From: Paratinospora sagittata
Taxonomy: Eukaryota > Streptophyta > Magnoliopsida > Ranunculales > Menispermaceae
Assembly: GCA_035771175.1 (NCBI GenBank)
Contig: CM069594.1
Span: 45,807,534 to 45,871,533 of the forward strand
Direction of reading: 5' to 3'
DNA: 64,000 nucleotides
Position numbers and translations under genes: made by a program. Of the stretch, positions 28,381-43,800 are shown one piece after another. Numbering within the stretch: the first letter of the stretch is position 1; every line of letters starts with the position of its first letter. The notes beneath the pieces were generated by a model. It searched no databases and was not told the origin of the DNA. It worked only from the letters and a program-made list of their open reading frames with translations.

Positions 28381-30610
28381 TTGTACTGAGATTTCCAGAG
28401 GCTATCTATTGTTTTAAACTGTAAGTATGTGAAGTGTTCTCGGTAAGAAAAAACATCACCAGTATTTTTTTTTTTCTAAGAGCTTGAACTAATCATCAAC
28501 AACACATCAAACAATTGGTATCGAAGTCTAAAAAGATCAAGCTCGAAGAACGAAAACATATCTCAAGTCTAATGCCATAGATTTATCTTTGGTGTGTAGG
28601 GTAACTTATCGATCAATCTCAGCACTAAAACTCAGAAAATTGAAAAGTGCTTAAAATCACTTCGATATAGTATTCCATTTTGAAAACAATGTTTTCCGGA
28701 AGGTTTTAATCATAATTTCAATGAGTTTTGAATTATTTAATAGTTTTTAATCTTATATCAATATGTTTTGAGTCAATGGAATGGTTCTTGAGTGTCAAAA
28801 TATTAATTTTTCAAAAATAAGGCTATTTAGCAATTTGCAAAAATTTTCCGGTTGGCACTTGCGCCCTATCAATGTTCATAGCCCGCTGATAGGGTTGTAT
28901 ATTAAAACATTTGTTTTTCTTGAAAACTGTGTATATCGACCTGCTATCTTTCAATAGAGAACATGATACACAACCCAATAATAACCCGCTATCCACGTTT
29001 GAGACAAGAATCAGATATTTCTAACGAGAAAAATGTGGCCACTTCCCCTTGCTCGAGTTTTCTATACCTCACACAGTTTAGCCTGGTTATCTTAATTGAA
29101 ATATTATCTACTAACACCTTGATGATTCCCATTGTCTCTCACGCCCAAAACAACTTTATATTAAACAACGTTTTGAATTCAAATCATTTTGTACTCTCTT
29201 CCTCTTTAACCTGGAACTACTAATTTTATAAAACCCCCAATCTCTGATTTATAAAGATAGAACACGCACGATTTTTGCAAGTTAGACTGAGCTTTCCAAA
29301 GAGTGTCTAAATTGAAGAAAGTCGTTATTCTTGCATTTGTCCAAACAACCTTCGAACTGAATCAAAATTGCAAACTGTCTTGAAGATAACCTAATTATTT
29401 CGCAAGCTCTTCATTTTATTCCTTTTATGCTGAGATTTCCAAAGACTATCTATTGTTTTAAACTGTAAGTATGTGAAGTGTTCTCGGTAAGAGAAAACAT
29501 CACCTGTATTTTTTTTTCTAAGAGCTTGAACTAATCATCAACAACAATCAAACAATAGGTATCGAAGTCTAAAAAGATCAAGCTCGAAGAACGAAGACAT
29601 ATCTCATGTCTAATGCAATAGTTTTATCTTTGGTGTGTGGGGTAACTTCTCGATCAATCTCAGCACTAAAACTCAGAAAATTGAAAAGTCTTTAAAATCA
29701 CTTCGATATAGTTTTCCATTTTGAAAAAACTGTTTTCCAGAAGGTTTTAATCATAATTTCAATGGGTTTTGAATTATTTAATAGTTTTTAGTCTTATATC
29801 AATATGTTTTGAGTTAATGGAATGGTTCTTGAGTGTCAAAATATTAATTTTTCAAAAATAAGGTTATTTAACAATTTGCAAAAAGTTTCCAGTTGGCACT
29901 TGCGCCCTATCAGTGTTGATAGCCCGCTGATAGGGTTGTATAATAAAACATTTGTTTTTCTTGAAAATTGTCTATAGCGCGCAATACCTTTTGATAACTC
30001 GCTATAAAGATGTTGCCGTGATCTTTCCATTTTTAGTAAAGTGGGCAATAGCGCGCTATAGGCCTCGATAACTCGCTATCGGAAAGTCAGAAAAACTCGA
30101 GCTCTCGGGTTTGTGTATATCGACCTGCTATCTTTAAATGGAGAACATGATACACAACCCAATAATAAAACGCTATCCACGTTTGAGACAAAAATCACAT
30201 ATTTCTGACGAGAAAAATGTGGCCACTTCTCCTTGCTCGAATTTTTTATACCTTACACAGTTTTGCCTGGTTTTCTTAATTGAAATATTATCTACTAACA
30301 CCTTTATGATTGCCATTGTCTGGCACGCCCAAAACAACTTTAGATTAAACAACGTTTTGAATTCAAATCATTTATATTCTCTCTTCCTCTTTAACCTGCA
30401 ACTACTAATTTTATAAAACCCTCATTCTTTGATTTTCAAAGATAGAACACGCACGATTTTTGCAAGTTAGACTGGGCTTTCCAAAGAGTGTTTAAATCGA
30501 CGAAAGTCGTTATTCTTGCATTTGTCCAAACAACCTTCGAGCTGAATCAAAATTGCAAACTGTCTTGAAAATAACCTCATTATTTCGCAAGTTCTTCATT
30601 TTATTCCTTT
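28380..30610. repeat. 2,229-bp higher-order repeat, copy 2
   Basis: Repeats the preceding unit at a 2,229-bp offset (anchors 28927 and 30111), including the same 140-bp deletion, the caccagtattttt variant, accccc(a)atctctgatttat and the identical frames at 26734/28963, 27607/29836 and 27909/30138. I noticed essentially no differences by eye. After about 30,685 the sequence departs (cacctgtattttttttttttaag instead of caccagt), which marks the end. Confidence 0.88.
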
Positions 30611-33600
30611 TGTACTGAGATTTCCAGAGGCTATCTATTGTTTTAAACTGTAAGTATGTGAAGTGTTCTCGGTAAGAAAAAACATCACCTGTATTTTTTT
30701 TTTTAAGAGCTTGAACTAATCATCAACAACACATCAAACAATTGGTATCGAAGTCTAAAAAGATCAAGCTCGAAAAACGAAGACATATCTCAAGTCTAAT
30801 GCCATAGATTTATCTTTGGTGTGTAGGGTAACTTCTCGATCAATCTCAGCACTAAAACTCAGAAAATCGAAAAGTCGTTAAAATCACTTCGATATAGTAT
30901 TCCATTTTGAAAACAATGTTTTTCGGAAGGTTTTAATCATAATTTCAATGTTTTCCATTTTGAGTCAATGGAATGGTTCTTGAGTGTCAAAATATTAATT
31001 TTTCAAAAATAAGGCTATTTAGCAATTTGCAAAAATTTTCCAGTTGGCACTTGCGCCCTATCAGTGTTTATAGCCCGCTGATAGGACTGTATATTAAAAC
31101 ATTTGTTTTTCCTGAAAATTGTCTATAGCGCGCTATCCCCTTTGATAACTCGCTATAAAGATGTTGTAGTGATCTTTTCATTTTTAGTAAAGTGGGCAAT
31201 AGCGCGCTACAGGCCTCGATAACTCGTTATCGGAAAGTCTGAAAAACTCGTGCTCTCGGGTTTGTGTATATCAACCTGCTATCTTTCAATAGAGAACATG
31301 ATACACAACCCAATAATAACCCGCTATCCATGTTTGAGACAAAAATCAGATATTTCTAACGAGAAAAATGTGGCCACTTCCCCTTGCTCGAGTTTTCTAT
31401 ACCTCACACAGTTTTGCCTGGTTATCTTAATTGAAATATTATCTACTAACACCTTGATGATTCCCATTGTCTCTCACGCCCAAAACAACTTTATATTAAA
31501 CAACGTTTTGAATTCAAATCATTTTGTACTCTCTTCCTCTTTAACCTGGAACTACTAATTTTATAAAACCCTCAATCTCTGATTTATGAAGATAGAACAC
31601 GCACGATTTTTGCAAGTTAGACTGAGCTTTCCAAAGAGTGTCTAAATTGAAGAAAGTCGTTATTCTTGCATTTGTCCAAACAACCTTCGAACTGAATCAA
31701 AATTGCAAACTGTCTTGAAGATAACCTAATTATTTCGCAAGCTCTTCATTTTATTCCTTTTGTGCTGAGATTTCCAAAGACTATCTATTGTTTTAAACTG
31801 TAAGTATGTAAGTGTTCTCGGTAAGAGAAAACATCACCTGTATTTTTTTTTCTAAGAGCTTGAATTAATCATCAACAACACATCAAACAATAGGTATCGA
31901 AGTCTAAAAAGATCAAGCTCCAAGAACGAAGACATATCTCATGTCTAATGCAATAGTTTTATCTTTGGTGTGTGAGGTAACTTCTCGATCAATCTCAGCA
32001 CTAAAACTCAGAAAATTGAAAAGTCTTTAAAATTACTTCGATATAGTTTTCCATTTTGAAAAAAGTGTTTTCCGGAAGGTTTTAATCGTAATTTCAATGG
32101 GTTTTGAATTATTTAATAGTTTTTAGTCTTATATCAATATGTTTTGAGTTAATGGAATGGTTCTTGAGTGTCAAAATATTAATTTTTCAAAAATAAGGCT
32201 ATTTAACAATTTGCAAAAAGTTTCCAGTTGGCACTTGCGCCCTATCAGTGTTGATAGCCCGCTGATAGGGTTGTATAATAAAACATTTGTTTTTCTTGAA
32301 AATTGTCTATAGCGCGCAATCCCTTTTGATAACTCGCTATAAAGATGTTGCCGTGATCTTTCCATTTTTAGTAAAGTGGGCAATAGCGCGCTATAGGCCT
32401 CGATAACTCGCTATCGGAAAGTCTGAAAAACTCGAGCTCTCGGGTTTGTGTATATCGACCTGCTATCTTTAAATGGAGAACATGATACACAACCCAATAA
32501 TAAAACGTTATCCACGTTTGAGACAAAAATCACATATTTCTAACGAGAAAAATGTGGCCACTTCTCCTTGCTCGAATTTTCTATACCTTACACAGTTTTG
32601 CCTGGTTTTTCTTAATTGAAATATTATCTACTAACACCTTTATGATTGCCATTGTCTCGCACGCCCAAAACAACTTTAGATTAAACAACGTTTTGAATTC
32701 AAATCATTTATATTCTCTCTTCCTCTTTAACCTGCAACTACTAATTTTATAAAACCCTCATTCTTTGATTTTCAAAGATAGAACACGCACGATTTTTGCA
32801 AGTTAGACTGGGCTTTCCAAAGAGAGTTTAAATCGACGAAAGTCGTTATTCTTGCATTTGTCCAAACAACCTTCGAGCTGAATCAAAATTGCAAACTGTC
32901 TTGAAGATAACCTCATTATTTCGCAAGTTCTTCATTTTATTCCTTTTTTGCTGAGATTTCCAGAGGCTATCTATTGTTTTAAACTGTAAGTATGTGAAGT
33001 GTTCTCGGTAAGAAAAAACATCACCTGTATTTTTTTTTTCTAAGAGCTTGAACTAATCATCAACAACACATCAAACAATTGGTATCGAAGTCTAAAAAGA
33101 TCAAGCTCGAAGAACGAAGACATATCTCAAGTCTAATGCCATAAATTTATCTTTGGTGTGTAGGGTAACTTCTCGATCAATCTCAGCACTAAAACTCAGA
33201 AAATCAAAAAGTCGTTAAAATCACTTCGATATAGTATTCCATTTTGAAAACAATGTTTTCCGGAAGGTTTTAATCATAATTTCAATGAGTTTTGAAATAT
33301 TTAATAGTTTTTAATCTTATATCAATATGTTTTGAGTCAATGGAATGGTTCTTGAGTGTCAAAATATTAATTTTTCAAAAATAAGGCTATTTACCAATTT
33401 GCAAAAATTTTCCAGTTGGCACTTGCGCCGTATCGGTGTTCATAGCCCGCTGATAGGGTTGTATATTAAAACATTTGTTTTTCTTGAAAATTGTCTATAG
33501 CGCGCTATCCCCTTTGATAACTCGCTATAAAGATGTTGTAGTGATCTTTTCATTTTTAGTAAAGTGGGCAATAGCGCGCTATAGGCCTCGATAACTCGTT

Positions 33601-34817
33601 ATCGAAAAGTCTGAAAAACTCGTGCTCTCGGGTTTGTGTATATCAACCTGCTATCTTTCAATAGAGAACATGATACACAACCCAATAATAACCCGCTATC
33701 CACGTTAGAGACAAAAATCAGATATTTCTAACGAGAAAAATGTGGCCACTTCCCCTTGCTCGAGTTTTCTATACCTCACACAGTTTTGCCTGGTTATCTT
33801 AATTGAAATATTATCTACTAACACCTTGATGATTCCCATTGTCTCTCACGCCCAAAACAACTTTATATTAAACAACGTTTTGAATTCAAATCATTTTGTA
33901 CTCTCTTCCTCTTTAACCTGGAACTACTAATTTTATAAGACCCTCAATCTCTGATTTATAAAGATAGAACACGCACGATTTTTGCAAGTTAGACTGAGCT
34001 TTCCAAAGAGTGTCTAAATTGAAGAAAGTCGTTATTCTTGCATTTGTCCAAACAACCTTCGAACTGAATCAAAATTGCAAACTGTCTTGAAGATAACCTA
34101 ATTATTTCGCAAGCTCTTCATTTTATTCCTTTTGTGCTGAGATTTCCAAAGACTATCTATTGTTTTAAACTGTAAGTATGTGAAGTGTTCTCGGTAAGAG
34201 AAAACATCACCTGTATTTTTTTTTCTAAGAGCTTGAACTAATCATCAACAACAATCAAACAATAGGTATCGAAGTCTAAAAAGATCAAGCTCGAAGAACG
34301 AAGGCATATCTCATGTCTAATGCAATAGTTTTATCTTTGGTGTGTGGGGTAACTTCTCGATCAATCTCAGCACTAAAACTCAGAAAATCGAAAAGTCGTT
34401 AAAATCACTTCGATATAGTATTCCATTTTGAAAAAAGTGTTTTCCGGAAGGTTTTAATCATAATTTCAATGGGTTTTGAATTATTTAATAGTTTTTAATC
34501 TTATATCAATATGTTTTGAGTCAACGGAATAGTTCTTAAGTGTCAAAAAATTAATTTTCCAAAAATAAGGCTATTCAGCAATTTCCAAAAATTTTCCAGT
34601 TGGCACTTCCGCCCTATCAGTGTTGATAGCCCGCTGATAGGTTTGTATTATAAAACATTTGTTTTTCTAGAAAATTGTCTATAGTGCGCTATCCCCTTTG
34701 ATAACTCGCTATAAAGATGTTGCCGTGATCTTTCCATTTTTAGTAAAGTGGGCAATAGCGCGCTATAGGCCTCGATAACTCGTTATCGGAAAGTCTGAAA
34801 AACTCGTGCTCTCGGGT
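30611..34817. repeat. Mixed monomer block between higher-order units
   Basis: Anchors 31262, 32446 and 33634. The first interval is 1,151 bp because about 34 bp are missing near 30,949, where tttcaatg joins directly to ttttccattttgagtc. Monomer types alternate between the atctttaaatgg type (32446) and the cccttgctcgagttttc type (31262, 33634), which are the same two types that form the 2,229-bp unit upstream but with the core intact. This block may therefore be the undeleted relative of that unit. Confidence 0.8.
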
Positions 34818-37800
34818 TTGTGTATATCAACCTGCTATCTTTCAATAGAGAACATGATACACAACCCAATAATAACCCGTTATCCACGTTTGAGACAAAA
34901 ATCAGATATTTCTAACGAGAAAAATGTGGCCACTTCCCCTTGCTCGACATTTCTATACCTTACACAGTTTTGCCTGGTTATCTTAATTGAAATATTATCT
35001 ACTAACACCTTGATGATTCCCATTGTCTCTCACGCCCAAAACAACTTTAGATTAAACAACGTTTTGAATTTAAATCATTTTGTACTCTCTTCCTCTTTAA
35101 CCTGGAACTACTAATTTTATAAAACCCTCAATCTCTGATTTATAAAGATAGAACACGCACGATTTTTACAAGTTAGACTGAGCTTTCCAAAGAGTGTTTA
35201 AATTGAAGAAAGTCGTTATTCTTGCATTTATCCAAACAACCTTCGAACTGAATCAAAATGGCAAACTGTCTTGAAGATAACCTAATTATTTTGCAAGCTC
35301 TTCATTTTATTCCTTTTGTGCTGAGATTTCCAAAGACTATCTATTGTTTTAAACTGTAAGTATGTGAAGTGTTCCGGTAAGAGAAAACATCACCTGTATT
35401 TTTTTTTCTAAGAGCTTGAACTAATCATCAACAACACATCAAATAATAGGTATCGAAGTCTAAAAAGATCAAGCTCCAAGAACGAAGACATATCTCATGT
35501 CTAATGCAATAGTTTTATCTTTGGTGTGTGGGGTAACTTCTCGATCAATCTCTGCACTAAAACTCAGAAAATTGAAAAGTCTTTAAAATCACTTCGATAT
35601 AGTATTCCATTTTGAAAAAAGTGTTTTCCGGAAGGTTTTAATCATAATTTCAATGGGTTTTGAATTATTTAATAGTTTTTAATCTTATATCAATTTGTTT
35701 TGAGTCAATGGAATGGTTCTTAAGTGTCAAAATATTAATTTTCCAAAAATAAGGCTATTCAGCAATTTGCAAAAATTTTCCAGTTGGCACTTGCGCCCTA
35801 TCAGTGTTAATAGCCCGCTGATAGGTTTGTATAATAAAACATTTGTTTTCCTTGAAAATTTTCTATAGCGCCTTATCCCTTTTGATAACTCGCTATAAAG
35901 ATGTTGCCGTGATCTTTCCAATTTTAGTAAAGTGGGCAATAGCGCGCTATAGGCCTCGATAACTCGCTATCGGAAAGCCTGAAAAACTCGAGTTCTCGGG
36001 TTTGTGTATATCGACCTGCTATCTTTAAATGGAGAACATGATACCCAACCCAATAATAACACGCTATCCACGTTTGAGACAAAAATCAGATATTTCTAAC
36101 GAGAAAAATGTGGCCACTTCTCCTTGCTCGACTTTTCTATACCTTACACAGTTTTGGCCGGTTATCTTAATTGATATATTGTCTACTAACACCTTGATGA
36201 TTCCCATTGTCCCGCATGCAGAAAACAACTTTAGATTAAACAACGTTTTGAATTCAAATCATTTTGTACTCTCTTCCTCTTTAACCTACAACTACTAATT
36301 TTATAAAGCCCTCATTCTTTGATTTTCAAAGATAGAACACGCACGATTTTTTGCAGGTTAGACTAAGCTTTCCAAAGAGTGTTTAAATCGAACAAAAAGT
36401 CGTTATTCTTGCATTTGTCAAAACAACCTTCGAACTGAATCAAAATTGCAAACTGTCTTGAAGATAACCTCTTTATTTCGCAAGTTCTTCATTTTATTCC
36501 TTTTGTGCTGAGATTTCCAGAGGCTATCTATTGTTTTAAACTGTAAGTATGTGGAGTGTTCTCGGTAAGAGAAAACATCACCTGTATTTTTTTTCTAAGA
36601 GCTTGAACTAATCATCAACAACACATCAAACAATAGGTATCGAAGTCTAAAAAGATCAAGCTCCAAGAACGAAGACATATCTCATGTCTAATGCAATAGT
36701 TTTATCTTTGGTGTGTGGGGTAACTTCTCGATCAATCTCAGCACTAAAACTCAGAAAATTGAAAAGTCTTTAAAATCACTTCGATATAGTATTCCATTTT
36801 GAAAAAAGTGTTTTCGGGAAGGTTTTAATCATAATTTCAATGGGTTTTGAATTATTTAATAGTTTTTAATCTTATATCAATTTGTTTTGAGTCAATGGAA
36901 TGGTTCTTAAGTGTCAAAAAATTAATTTTCCAAAAATAAGGCTATTCAGCAATTTCCAAAAATTTTTCAGTTGGCACTTCCGCCTTATCAGTGTTGATAG
37001 CCCGCTGATAGGTTTGTATAATAAAACATTTGTTTTTCTTGAAAATTGTCTATAGTGCGCTATCCCCTTTGATAACTCGCTATAAAGATGTTGCCGTGAT
37101 CTTTCCATTTTTAGTAAAGTGGGCAATAGCGCGCTATAGGCCTCGATAACTCGTTATCGGAAAGTCTGAAAAACTCGTGCTCTCGGGTTTGTGTATATCA
37201 ACCTGCTATCTTTCAATAGAGAACATGATACACAACCCAATAATATCCCGCTATCCACGTTTGAGACAAAAATCAGATATTTCTAACGAGAAAAATGTGG
37301 CCACTTCCCCTTGCTCGACATTTCTATACCTTACACAGTTTTGCCTGGTTATCTTAATTGAAATATTATCTACTAACACCTTGATGATTCCCATTGTCTC
37401 TCACGCCCAAAACAACTTTAGATTAAACAACGTTTTGAATTCAAATCATTTTGTACTCTCTTCCTCTTTAACCTGGAACTACTAATTTTATAAAACCCTC
37501 AATCTCTGATTTATAAAGATAGAACACGCACGATTTTTACAAGTTAAACTGAGCTTTCCAAAGAGTGTTTAAATTGAAGAAAGTCATTATTCTTGCATTT
37601 GTCCAAACAACCTTCGAACTGAATCAAAATTGCAAACTGTCTTGAAGATAACCTAATTATTTTGCAAGCTCTTCATTTTATTCCTTTTGTGCTGAGATTT
37701 CCGAAGACTATCTATTGTTTTAAGTTGTAAGTATGTGAAGTGTTCTCGGTAAGAGAAAACATCACCTGTATTTTTTTTTCTAAGAGCTTGAACAAATCAT

Positions 37801-40800
37801 CAACAACACATCAAACAATAGGTATCGAAGTCTAAAAAGATCAAGCTCCAAGAACGAAGACATATCTCATGTCTAATGCAATAGTTTTATCTTTGGTGTG
37901 TGGGGTAACTTCTCGATCAATCTCAGCACTAAAACTCAGAAAATTGAAAAGTCTTTAAAATCACTTCGATATAGTATTCCATTTTGAAAAAAGTGTTTTC
38001 CGGAAGGTTTTAATCATAATTTCAATGGGTTTTGAATTATTTAATAGTTTTTAATCTTATATCAGTTTGTTTTGAGTCAATGGAATGGTTCTTAAGTGTC
38101 AAAATATTAACTTTCCAAAAATAAGGCTATTCAACAATTTGCAAAAATTTTCCAGTTGGCACTTGCGCCCTATCAGTGTTAATAGCCCGCTGATAGGTTT
38201 GTATAATAAAACATTTGTTTTTCTTGAATATTTTCTATAGCGCGCTATCCCTTTTGATAACTCGCTATAAAGATGTTGCCGTGATCTTTCCATTTTTAGT
38301 AAAGTGGGCAATAGCGCGCTATAGGCCTCGATAACTCGCTATCGGAAAGCCTGAAAAACACGAGTTCTCGGGTTTGTGTATATCGACCTGCTATCTTTAA
38401 ATGGAGAACATGATACCCAACCCAATAATAACACGCTATCCACGTTTGAGACAAAAATCAGATATTTCTAACGAGAAAAATGTGGCCACTTCTCCTTGCT
38501 CGACTTTTCTATACCTTACACAGTTTTGCCCGGTTATCTTAATTGATATATTATCTACTAACACCTTGATGATTCCCATTGTCCCGCATGCAGAAAACAA
38601 CTTTAGATTAAACAACGTTTTGAATTCAAATCATTTTTTACTCTCTTCCTCTTTAACCTACAACTACTAATTTTATAAAGCCCTCATTCTTTGATTTTCA
38701 AAGATAGAACACGCACGATTTTTTGCAGGTTAGACTAAGCTTTCCAAAGAGTGTTTAAATCGAACAAAAAGTCGTTATTCTTGCATTTTTGTCAAAACAA
38801 CCTTCGAACTGAATCAAAATTGCAAACTGTCTTGAAGATAACCTCTTTATTTCGCAAGTTCTTCATTTTATTCCTTTTGTGCTGAGATTTCCAGAGGCTA
38901 TCTATTGTTTTAAACTGTAAGTATGTGAAGTGTTCTCGGTAAGAGAAAACATCACCTGTATTTTTTTTCTAAGAGCTTGAACTAATCATCAACAACACAT
39001 CAAACAATAGGTATCGAAGTCTAAAAAGATCAAGCTCGAAGAATGAAGAAATATCTCAAGTCCAATGCAATAGTTTTATCTTTGGTGTGTAGGGTAACTT
39101 CTCGATCAATCTCAGGACTAAAACTCAGAAAATTGAAAAGTCTTTAAAATCACTTCGATATAGTATTCCATTTTGGAAAAAATGTTTCCCGGAAGGTTTT
39201 AATCATAATTTCAATGGGTTTTGAATTATTTAATAGTTTTTAATCTTATATCAACATGTTTTGAGTCAATGGAATGGTTCTTAAGTGTCAAAAAATTAAT
39301 TTTCCAAAAATAAGGCTATTCAGCAATTTGCAAAACTTTTCCAGTTGGCACTTCCGCCCTATCAGTGTTGATAGCCCCGCTGATAGGTTTGTATAATAAA
39401 ACATTTGTTTTTCTCGAAAGTTGTCTATAGTGCACTAACCCTTTTTGATAACTCGCTATAAAGATGTTGCCGTGATCTTTCCATTTTTAGTAAAGTGGGC
39501 AATAGGGTGCTATAGGCCTCGATAACTCGTTATCGGAAAGTCTGAAAAACTCGTGCTCTCGGGTTTGTGTATATCAACCTGCTATCTTTCAATAGAGAAC
39601 ATGACACACAACCCAATAATAACCCGCTATCCACGTTTGAGACAAAAATCAGATCTTTCTAACTAGAAAAATGTGGCCACTTTCCCTTGCTCGACTTTTC
39701 TATACCTTACACAGTTTTGCCTGGTTATCTTAATTGAAATATTATCTACTAACACCTTGATGATTCCCATTGTCTCTCACGCCCAAAACAACTTTAGATT
39801 AAACAACGTTTTGAATTCAAATCATTTTGTACTCTCTTCCTCTTTAACCTGGAACTACTAATTTTATAAAACCCTCAATCTCTGATTTATAAAGATAGAA
39901 CACGCATGATTTTTGCAAGTTAGACTGAGCTTTCCAAAGAGTGTTTAAATTGAAGAAAGTCGTTATTCTTGCATTTGTCCAAACAACCTTCGAACTGAAT
40001 CAAAATTGCAAACTGTCTTGAAGATAACCTAATTATTTCGCAAGCTCTTCATTTTATTCCTTTTGTGCTGAGATTTCCAAAGACTATCTATTGTTTTAAA
40101 CTGTAAGTATGTGAAGTGTTCTCGGTAAGAGAAAACATCACCTGTATTTTTTTTTCTAAGAGCTTGAACTAATCATCAACAACACATCAAACAATAGGTA
40201 TCGAAGTCTAAAAAGATCAAGCTCGAAGAACGAAGAAATATCTCAAGTCTAACGCAATAGTTTTATCTTTGGTGTGTAGGGTAACTTCTCGATCAATCTC
40301 AGGACTAAAACTCAAAAAATTGAAAAGTCTTTAAAATCACTTCCATATAGTATTCCATTTTGAAAAAAATGTTTCCCGTAAGGTTTTAATCATAATTTCA
40401 ATGGGTTTTGAATTATTTAATAGTTTTTAATCTTATATCAATACGTTTTGAGTTAATGGAATGGTTCTTGAGTGTGAAAATATTAATTTTCCAAAAATAA
40501 GGCTATTAAACAATTTGCAAAAATTTTCCAGTTGCCACTTGCGCCCTATCAGTGTTGATAGCCCGCTGATAGGGTTGTATAATAAAACATTTGTTTTTTT
40601 TGAATATTGTCCATAGCGCGCTATCCCCTTTAATAACTCGCTATAAAAATGTTGCCGTGATCTTTCCATTTTTAGTAAAGTGGGCAATAGAGCGCTATAG
40701 GCCTCGATAACTCGCTATCGGAAAGTCTGAAAAACTCGTGCTCTCGGGTTTGTGTATATCAACCTGCTATCTTTCAATAGAGAACATGATACACAATCCA

Positions 40801-43800
40801 ATAATACCACGCTATCCACGTTTGAGACATAAATCAGATATTTCTAACGAGACAAATGTGGCCACTTCTCCTTGCTCGACTTTTCTATACCTTACACAGT
40901 TTTGCCTGGTTATCTTAATTGAAATATTATCTACTAACACCTTAATGATTCCCATTGTCTCGCACGCCCAAAACAACTTTAGATTAAACAACGTTTTGAA
41001 TTCAAATCATTTTGTACTCTCTTCCTCTTTAACCTGGAACTACTAATTTTATAAAACCCTCAATCTCTGATTTATAAAGATAGAACACGCACGATTTTTG
41101 CAAGTTAGACTGAGCTTTCCAAAGAGTGTCTAAATTGAAGAAAGTCGTTATTCTTGCATTTGTCCAAACAACCTTCGAACTGAATCAAAATGGCAAACTG
41201 TCTTGAAGATAACCTAATTATTTCGCAAGCTCTTCATTTTATTCCTTTTGTGCTTAGATTTCCAAAGACTATCTATTGTTTTAAACTGTAAGTATGTGAA
41301 GTGTTCTCGGTAAGAGAAAACATCACCTGTATTTTTTTTTCTAAGTGCTTGAACTAATCATCAACAACACATCAAACAATAGGCATCGAAGTCTAAAAAG
41401 ATCAAGCTCGAAGAACGAAGACATATCTCATGTCTAATGCAATAGTTTTATCTTTGGTGTGTGGGGTAACTTCTCGATCAATCTCAGCACTAAAACTCAG
41501 AAAATTAAAAAGTCTTTAAAATCACTTCGATATAGTATTCCATTTTGAAAAAAGTGTTGTCCGGAAGGTTTTAATCCTAATTTCAATGGGTTTTGAGTTA
41601 TTTAATAGTTTTTAGTCTTATATCAATATGTTTTGAGTCAATGGAATGGTTCTTAAGTGTCAAAAAATTAATTTTCCACAAATAAGGCTATTCAGCAATT
41701 TGCAAAAATTTTCCAGTTGGCACTTCCGCCCTATCAGTGTTGATAGCCCGCTGATAGGTTTGTAAAATAAAACATTTGTTTTTCTTGAAAATTGTCTATA
41801 GCGCGCTATCCCTTTTGATAACTCGCTATAAAGATGTTGCCGTGATCTTTCCATTTTTAGTAAAGTGGGCAATAGCGCGCTATAGGCCTCGATAACTCGC
41901 TATCGGAAAGCCTGAAAAACTCGAGTTCTCGGGTTTGTGTATATCGACCTGCTATCTTTAAATGGAGAACATGATACCCAACCCAATAATAACACGCTAT
42001 CCACGTTTGAGACAAAAATCAGATATTTCTAACGAGAAAAATGTGGCCACTTCTCCTTGCTCGACTTTTATATACCTTACACAGTTTTGCCCGGTTATCT
42101 TAATTGATATATTATCTACTAACACCTTGATGATTCCCATTGTCCAGCATGCAGAAAACAACTTTAGATTAAACAACGTTCTGAATTCAAATCATTTTGT
42201 ACTCTCTTCCTCTTTAACCTACAACTACTAATTTTATAAAGCCCTCATTCTTTGATTTTCAAAGATAGAACACGCACGATTTTTTGCAGGTTAGACTAAG
42301 CTTTCCAAAGAGTGTTTAAATCGAACAAAAAGTCGTTATTCTTGCATTTTTGTCAAAACAACCTTCGAACTGAATCAAAATTGCAAACTGTCTTGAAGAT
42401 AACCTCTTTATTTCGCAAGTTCTTCATTTTATTCCTTTTGTGCTGAGATTTCCAGAGGCTATCTATTGTTTTAAACTATAAGTATGTGAAGTGTTCTCGG
42501 TAAGAGAAAACATCACCTGTATTTTTTTCTAAGAGCTTGAACTAATCATCAACAACACATCAAACAATAGGTATAGAAGTCTAAAAAGATCAAGCTCGAA
42601 GAACGAAGAAATATCTCATGTCCAATGCAATAGTTTTATCTTTGGTGTGTAGGGTAACTTCTCGATCAATCTCAGGACTAAAACTCAGAAAATTGAAAAG
42701 TCTTTAAAATCACTTCGATATAGTATTCCATTTTGAAAAAAATGTTTCCCGTAAGGTTTTAATCATAATTTCAATGGGTTTTGAATTATTTAATAGTTTT
42801 TAATCTTATATCAATACGTTTTGAGTTAATGGAATGGTTCTTGAGTGTCAAAATATTAATTTTCCAAAAATAAGGCTATTAAACAATTTGCAAAAATTTT
42901 CCAGTTGCCACTTGGGCCCTATCAGTGTTGATAGCCCGCTGATAGGGTTGTATAATAAAACATTTGTTTTTTTTGAAAATTGTCCATAGCGCGCTATCCC
43001 CTTTAATAACTCGCTATAAAAATGTTGCCGTGATCTTTCCATTTTTAGTAAAGTGGGCAATAGAACGCTATAGGCCTCGATAACTCGCTATCGGAAAGTC
43101 TGAAAAACTCGTGCTCTCGGGTTTGTGTATATCAACCTGCTATCTTTCAATAGAGAATATGATACACAATCCAATAATAACACGCTATCCACGTTTGAGA
43201 CATAAATCAGATATTTCTAACGAGAAAAATGTGGCCACTTCTCCTTGCTCGACTTTTCTATACCTTACACAGTTTTGCCTGGTTATCTTAATTGAAATAT
43301 TATCTACTAACACCTTGATGATTCTCATTGTCTCGCACGCCCAAAACAACTTTAGATTAAACAACGTTTTGAATTCAAATCATTTTGTACTCTCTTCCTC
43401 TTTAACCTGGAACTACTAATTTTATAAAACCCTCAATCTCTGATTTTTAAAGATAGAACACGCACGATTTTTGCAAGTTAGACTGAGCTTTCCAAAGAGT
43501 GTCTAAATTGAAGAAAGTCGTTATTCTTGCATTTGTCCAAACAACCTTCGAACTGAATCAAAATTGCAAACTGTCTTGAAGATAACCTAATTATTTCGCA
43601 AGTTCTTCATTTTATTCCTTTTGTGCTGAGATTTCCAAAGACTATCTATTGTTTTAAACTGTAAGTATGTGAAGTGTTCTCGGTAAGAGAAAACATCACC
43701 TGTATTTTTTTTTTCTAAGAGCTTGAACTAATCATCAACAACACATCAAACAATAGGTATCGAAGTCTAAAAAGATCAAGCTCGAAGAACGAAGACATAT

